Made by a program: the position numbers and the translations under genes. Shown in pieces: positions 5,515-6,573 of a stretch of 6,573 nt of DNA (position 1 is the stretch's first letter; the number at the start of each line of letters is the position of its first letter). Under the pieces are notes generated by a model. That model did not search any database. It saw only the letters and a program-made list of their open reading frames with translations, and was not told where the DNA came from. Source of the DNA: Robinsoniella peoriensis (GTDB lineage Bacteria; Bacillota; Clostridia; Lachnospirales; Lachnospiraceae); NCBI RefSeq assembly GCF_042680125.1, contig NZ_JBHTNY010000092.1. The stretch is one strand, 5' to 3'.

Positions 5515-5958
5515 ATGGAACCTAATCGCATGGAATTTCAAAGGCAGTGTGCTTTTCAAAGTTTCTGTAAGTGGGTGTTACATAACGAAGCCTGTAATGC
5601 CCACGAGGAAATCAAACGGCGCAGAGGTAAGGAAGTTAGCTTTTCCGACCTAAGCCAGCAGGAAGCAAGGCAGCTTTATACCGTTGACAAATATTTTGTT
5701 AATGAGAATGAAGTCGAGCAAGGCTTTCAAGTGGCGGGCAAACGGATAACGGCCAAACTGCTTGCCGAAGCAATCCGCACTTTGCCGGAGGAAAAACGCA
5801 AATCTGTTTTGCTGTATTACTTCTTTGGTATGAGCGACGTGGAAATCGGTGAGCTATTCAACGCCCCACGCAGCACGATACAGTATAGACGGACAAGCTC
5901 TTTCGAGCAGCTAAAACGATATTTGGAGGGACACGCTGATGAATGGGACGAATGGTAA
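5515..5958 (+). CDS. Sigma-70 region 4-like regulator (Tn916 Orf7-like)
   Basis: The 147-residue protein starts at ATG 5515 (AAGGAGG at 5501-5507, 7 bases). A longer open frame to 5371 starts inside the terminator hairpin and is rejected. Residues 1-75 are charged and helical (MEFQRQCAFQSFCKWVLHNE..., EEIKRRRGKEVSFSDLSQQE). Residues 80-138 resemble sigma region 4: LLAEAIRTLPEEKRKSVLLY, YFFGMSDVEIGELFNAPRST (helix-turn-helix, about 104-121) and IQYRRTSSFEQLKRYL. There is no region 2, so it is not a full sigma factor. In Tn916-type elements the equivalent Orf7 (about 140 residues) is needed for expression of downstream mobility functions. The next gene overlaps its last 20 bases, so the two are translationally linked. 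Expression is probably controlled by read-through of the terminators upstream and by the hairpin over its ribosome binding site. It appears intact. Confidence 0.85.
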   Translation: MEPNRMEFQRQCAFQSFCKWVLHNEACNAHEEIKRRRGKEVSFSDLSQQEARQLYTVDKYFVNENEVEQGFQVAGKRITAKLLAEAIRTLPEEKRKSVLLYYFFGMSDVEIGELFNAPRSTIQYRRTSSFEQLKRYLEGHADEWDEW

Positions 5959-6196
5959 ATTGCACGACAGCCCAGACGGCGCATTGTTGCCCTATCCAAT
6001 TATTTTGGCGGCAACAAAGGGCGACCCGGACGCTATGAAAGCAGTCATGCAGCATTTTAGCGGGTACATAGCCAGTCTTTCACTCCGTAAGCTCTATGAC
6101 GAGCGCGGGAACGCCTACTTTGGCGTAGACGAGGATATTCGTAGCCGGCTGCAATCAAAGCTCATGAGGGCTGTTCTCACATTTAGGGCTGAATAG
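5939..6196 (+). CDS. Helix-turn-helix regulator of conjugative transposon (Tn916 Orf8-like)
   Basis: The 85-residue protein contains LPYPIILAATKGDPDAMKAV (17-36), then MQHFSGYIASLSLRKLYDER (37-56), a GNAYFGVDEDIRSRLQSKL segment (57-75) and MRAVLTFR. This pattern is that of the small HTH_16-type proteins that follow the sigma-like gene in Tn916/Tn1549-family elements (Tn916 Orf8, about 76 residues); they resemble sigma region 2 material and are thought to act with the Orf7-type partner on mobility gene transcription. The start ATG 5939 has GGAGG at 5925-5929 (9 bases) and overlaps the upstream gene by 20 bases, indicating coupled translation. The gene ends just before a 13-bp hairpin. In Tn916 the next genes are xis and int, which would lie to the right of this window. 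Confidence 0.85.
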   Translation: MNGTNGKLHDSPDGALLPYPIILAATKGDPDAMKAVMQHFSGYIASLSLRKLYDERGNAYFGVDEDIRSRLQSKLMRAVLTFRAE

Positions 6197-6203
6197 CCAG
6201 ACA

Positions 6204-6246
6204 TAAGCCGTAAAGCGCACTTCTCCCTTTTCAGCTTTACGGCTTA
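6204..6246 (+). repeat. 13-bp-arm inverted repeat downstream of the Orf8-like gene
   Basis: TAAGCCGTAAAGC (6204-6216) and GCTTTACGGCTTA (6234-6246) are perfect reverse complements with a 17-base loop containing TTCTCCCTTTTC. No T-run follows, so this is not a standard intrinsic terminator. It may protect the mRNA end, bind a regulator, or pair through its CUCCCUUU loop with a ribosome binding site. Function unknown. Confidence 0.75.
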
Positions 6247-6519
6247 CGGCACAGACCATGCACCTTGAAAAAGAAAGCGGCGCAAGATAACGGCGGCGCA
6301 GTATAGGGCAAATCAGATACATTCTTTCTGTGCCGAGCCACGGGCTGGGTGCGCCACGACTTCTCTATAAGCTAACTTGTTAGCTTTTGGGAACGAGCGA
6401 CCAACACCACAACCTAAAACAAGCGTAGCGGCATTGTGGGCGACGATAGCACAGAAAGTATAATGATACTCCCTTACCGCCATAGTCCGAGCGTTCAAAG
6501 TGGATAGGCTACAATAAAT
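6247..6519. other. Gene-free, inverted-repeat-rich intergenic region
   Basis: No credible gene on either strand. Within it, CTTTCTGTGC (6324-6333) and GCACAGAAAG (6449-6458) form a 10-bp inverted repeat 115 bases apart. It encloses an 8-bp hairpin AAGCTAAC-TT-GTTAGCTT (6369-6386) and a CCACAA/TTGTGG pair (6407-6412 with 6434-6439). AGTAT-AATG-ATACT (6457-6470) overlaps the right arm and contains TATAAT. The stretch could carry a structured leader, binding sites for mobility proteins, or a small RNA; none is demonstrable. Confidence 0.45.
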
Positions 6520-6548
6520 TGGACAGATATTTTAAGGTCATGTAAAAT
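6520..6548 (+). promoter_or_regulatory. Candidate sigma-A promoter at right edge
   Basis: TGGACA (6520-6525) and TAAAAT (6543-6548) each match five of six consensus bases at an optimal 17-base spacing. Transcription would begin near 6555, leaving a very short leader before the ribosome binding site at 6558-6564. It probably drives a gene that starts at or just past the window end. Confidence 0.55.
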
Positions 6549-6557
6549 AAAAGAAAC

Positions 6558-6564
6558 AAAGGAG
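6558..6564 (+). promoter_or_regulatory. Ribosome binding site of a gene starting at the window edge
   Basis: AAAGGAG is followed by CAGACAAC and a final A at 6573, which would be the first base of an ATG if the next two bases are TG (8-base spacing). By position in Tn916-type elements the gene would be an excisionase (xis) or integrase; the sequence itself shows no coding part. Confidence 0.45.
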
Positions 6565-6573
6565 CAGACAACA

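Noticed and set aside
5345..5653. 102-codon + strand open frame through the terminator and start of the sigma-like gene
   Set aside because: It begins upstream of an intrinsic terminator, has no ribosome binding site, and overlaps the sigma-like gene in another frame.
6270..6302. Ten-codon ORF starting MHLEKESG
   Set aside because: Too short and lacks a ribosome binding site.
6313..6498. 61-codon minus-strand open frame in the intergenic region
   Set aside because: No ribosome binding site or family signal; it lies across inverted repeats, better explained as non-coding structure.
1..6573. CRISPR array, tRNA or rRNA genes
   Set aside because: No regularly spaced repeats and no cloverleaf or rRNA-like conserved segments were seen; the only long direct repeat occurs twice, 1266 bases apart.

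Overview
The window looks like the cargo end of a Tn916/Tn1549-family integrative and conjugative element (ICE), or a relative, from a gut-type Firmicute (Clostridia: Lachnospiraceae or Oscillospiraceae). The basis is strong AAGGAGG-type ribosome binding sites, AT-rich accessory genes, low-GC Firmicute protein families, and a right-hand pair of genes resembling Tn916 Orf7 (sigma region 4-like) and Orf8 (helix-turn-helix). All supported genes lie on the + strand. Organism and element assignments are inferences from protein and layout recognition; no search was run.

Left part (1-5009): a patchwork of small accessory genes, many damaged. It opens with what looks like the right end of an IS3-family insertion sequence (1-74) joined to a GNAT acetyltransferase that has lost its N-terminus (75-392). 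A frameshifted coding remnant follows (about 407-569). Next come an intact VOC/PhnB-like protein (668-1033), an alpha/beta hydrolase split by one in-frame TGA (1224-2306), an intact nitroreductase (2445-3035), a 38-codon stub of an M50-type metallopeptidase (3067-3183), an intact MmcQ/YjbR protein (3187-3594), and a PPOX flavoprotein whose 3' part is missing (3683-4072). The last is fused by deletion to the C-terminal part of a BlaR1/M56 sensor-peptidase (4008-5009). A perfect 25-bp direct repeat (2381-2405 and 3647-3671) brackets the nitroreductase-to-YjbR segment.

Middle (5010-5514): about 500 bases without a sizeable gene. They hold a 15-bp-stem intrinsic terminator (5113-5157), an 18-codon leader-like ORF with a strong ribosome binding site (5232-5288), a second terminator (5363-5393), and a hairpin that would cover the ribosome binding site of the next gene (5481-5509). 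This resembles a layered attenuation and translation control region.

Right part (5515-6573): the regulatory gene pair (5515-5958 and 5939-6196, overlapping by 20 bases), then a gene-free, inverted-repeat-rich stretch. A plausible promoter and ribosome binding site follow at the very edge, probably for an excisionase or integrase gene just outside. In Tn916 the order is tet(M), small ORFs, orf7, orf8, xis, int. The gene patchwork therefore appears to occupy the slot tet(M) holds in Tn916, with the regulatory pair downstream linking cargo transcription to element mobility.
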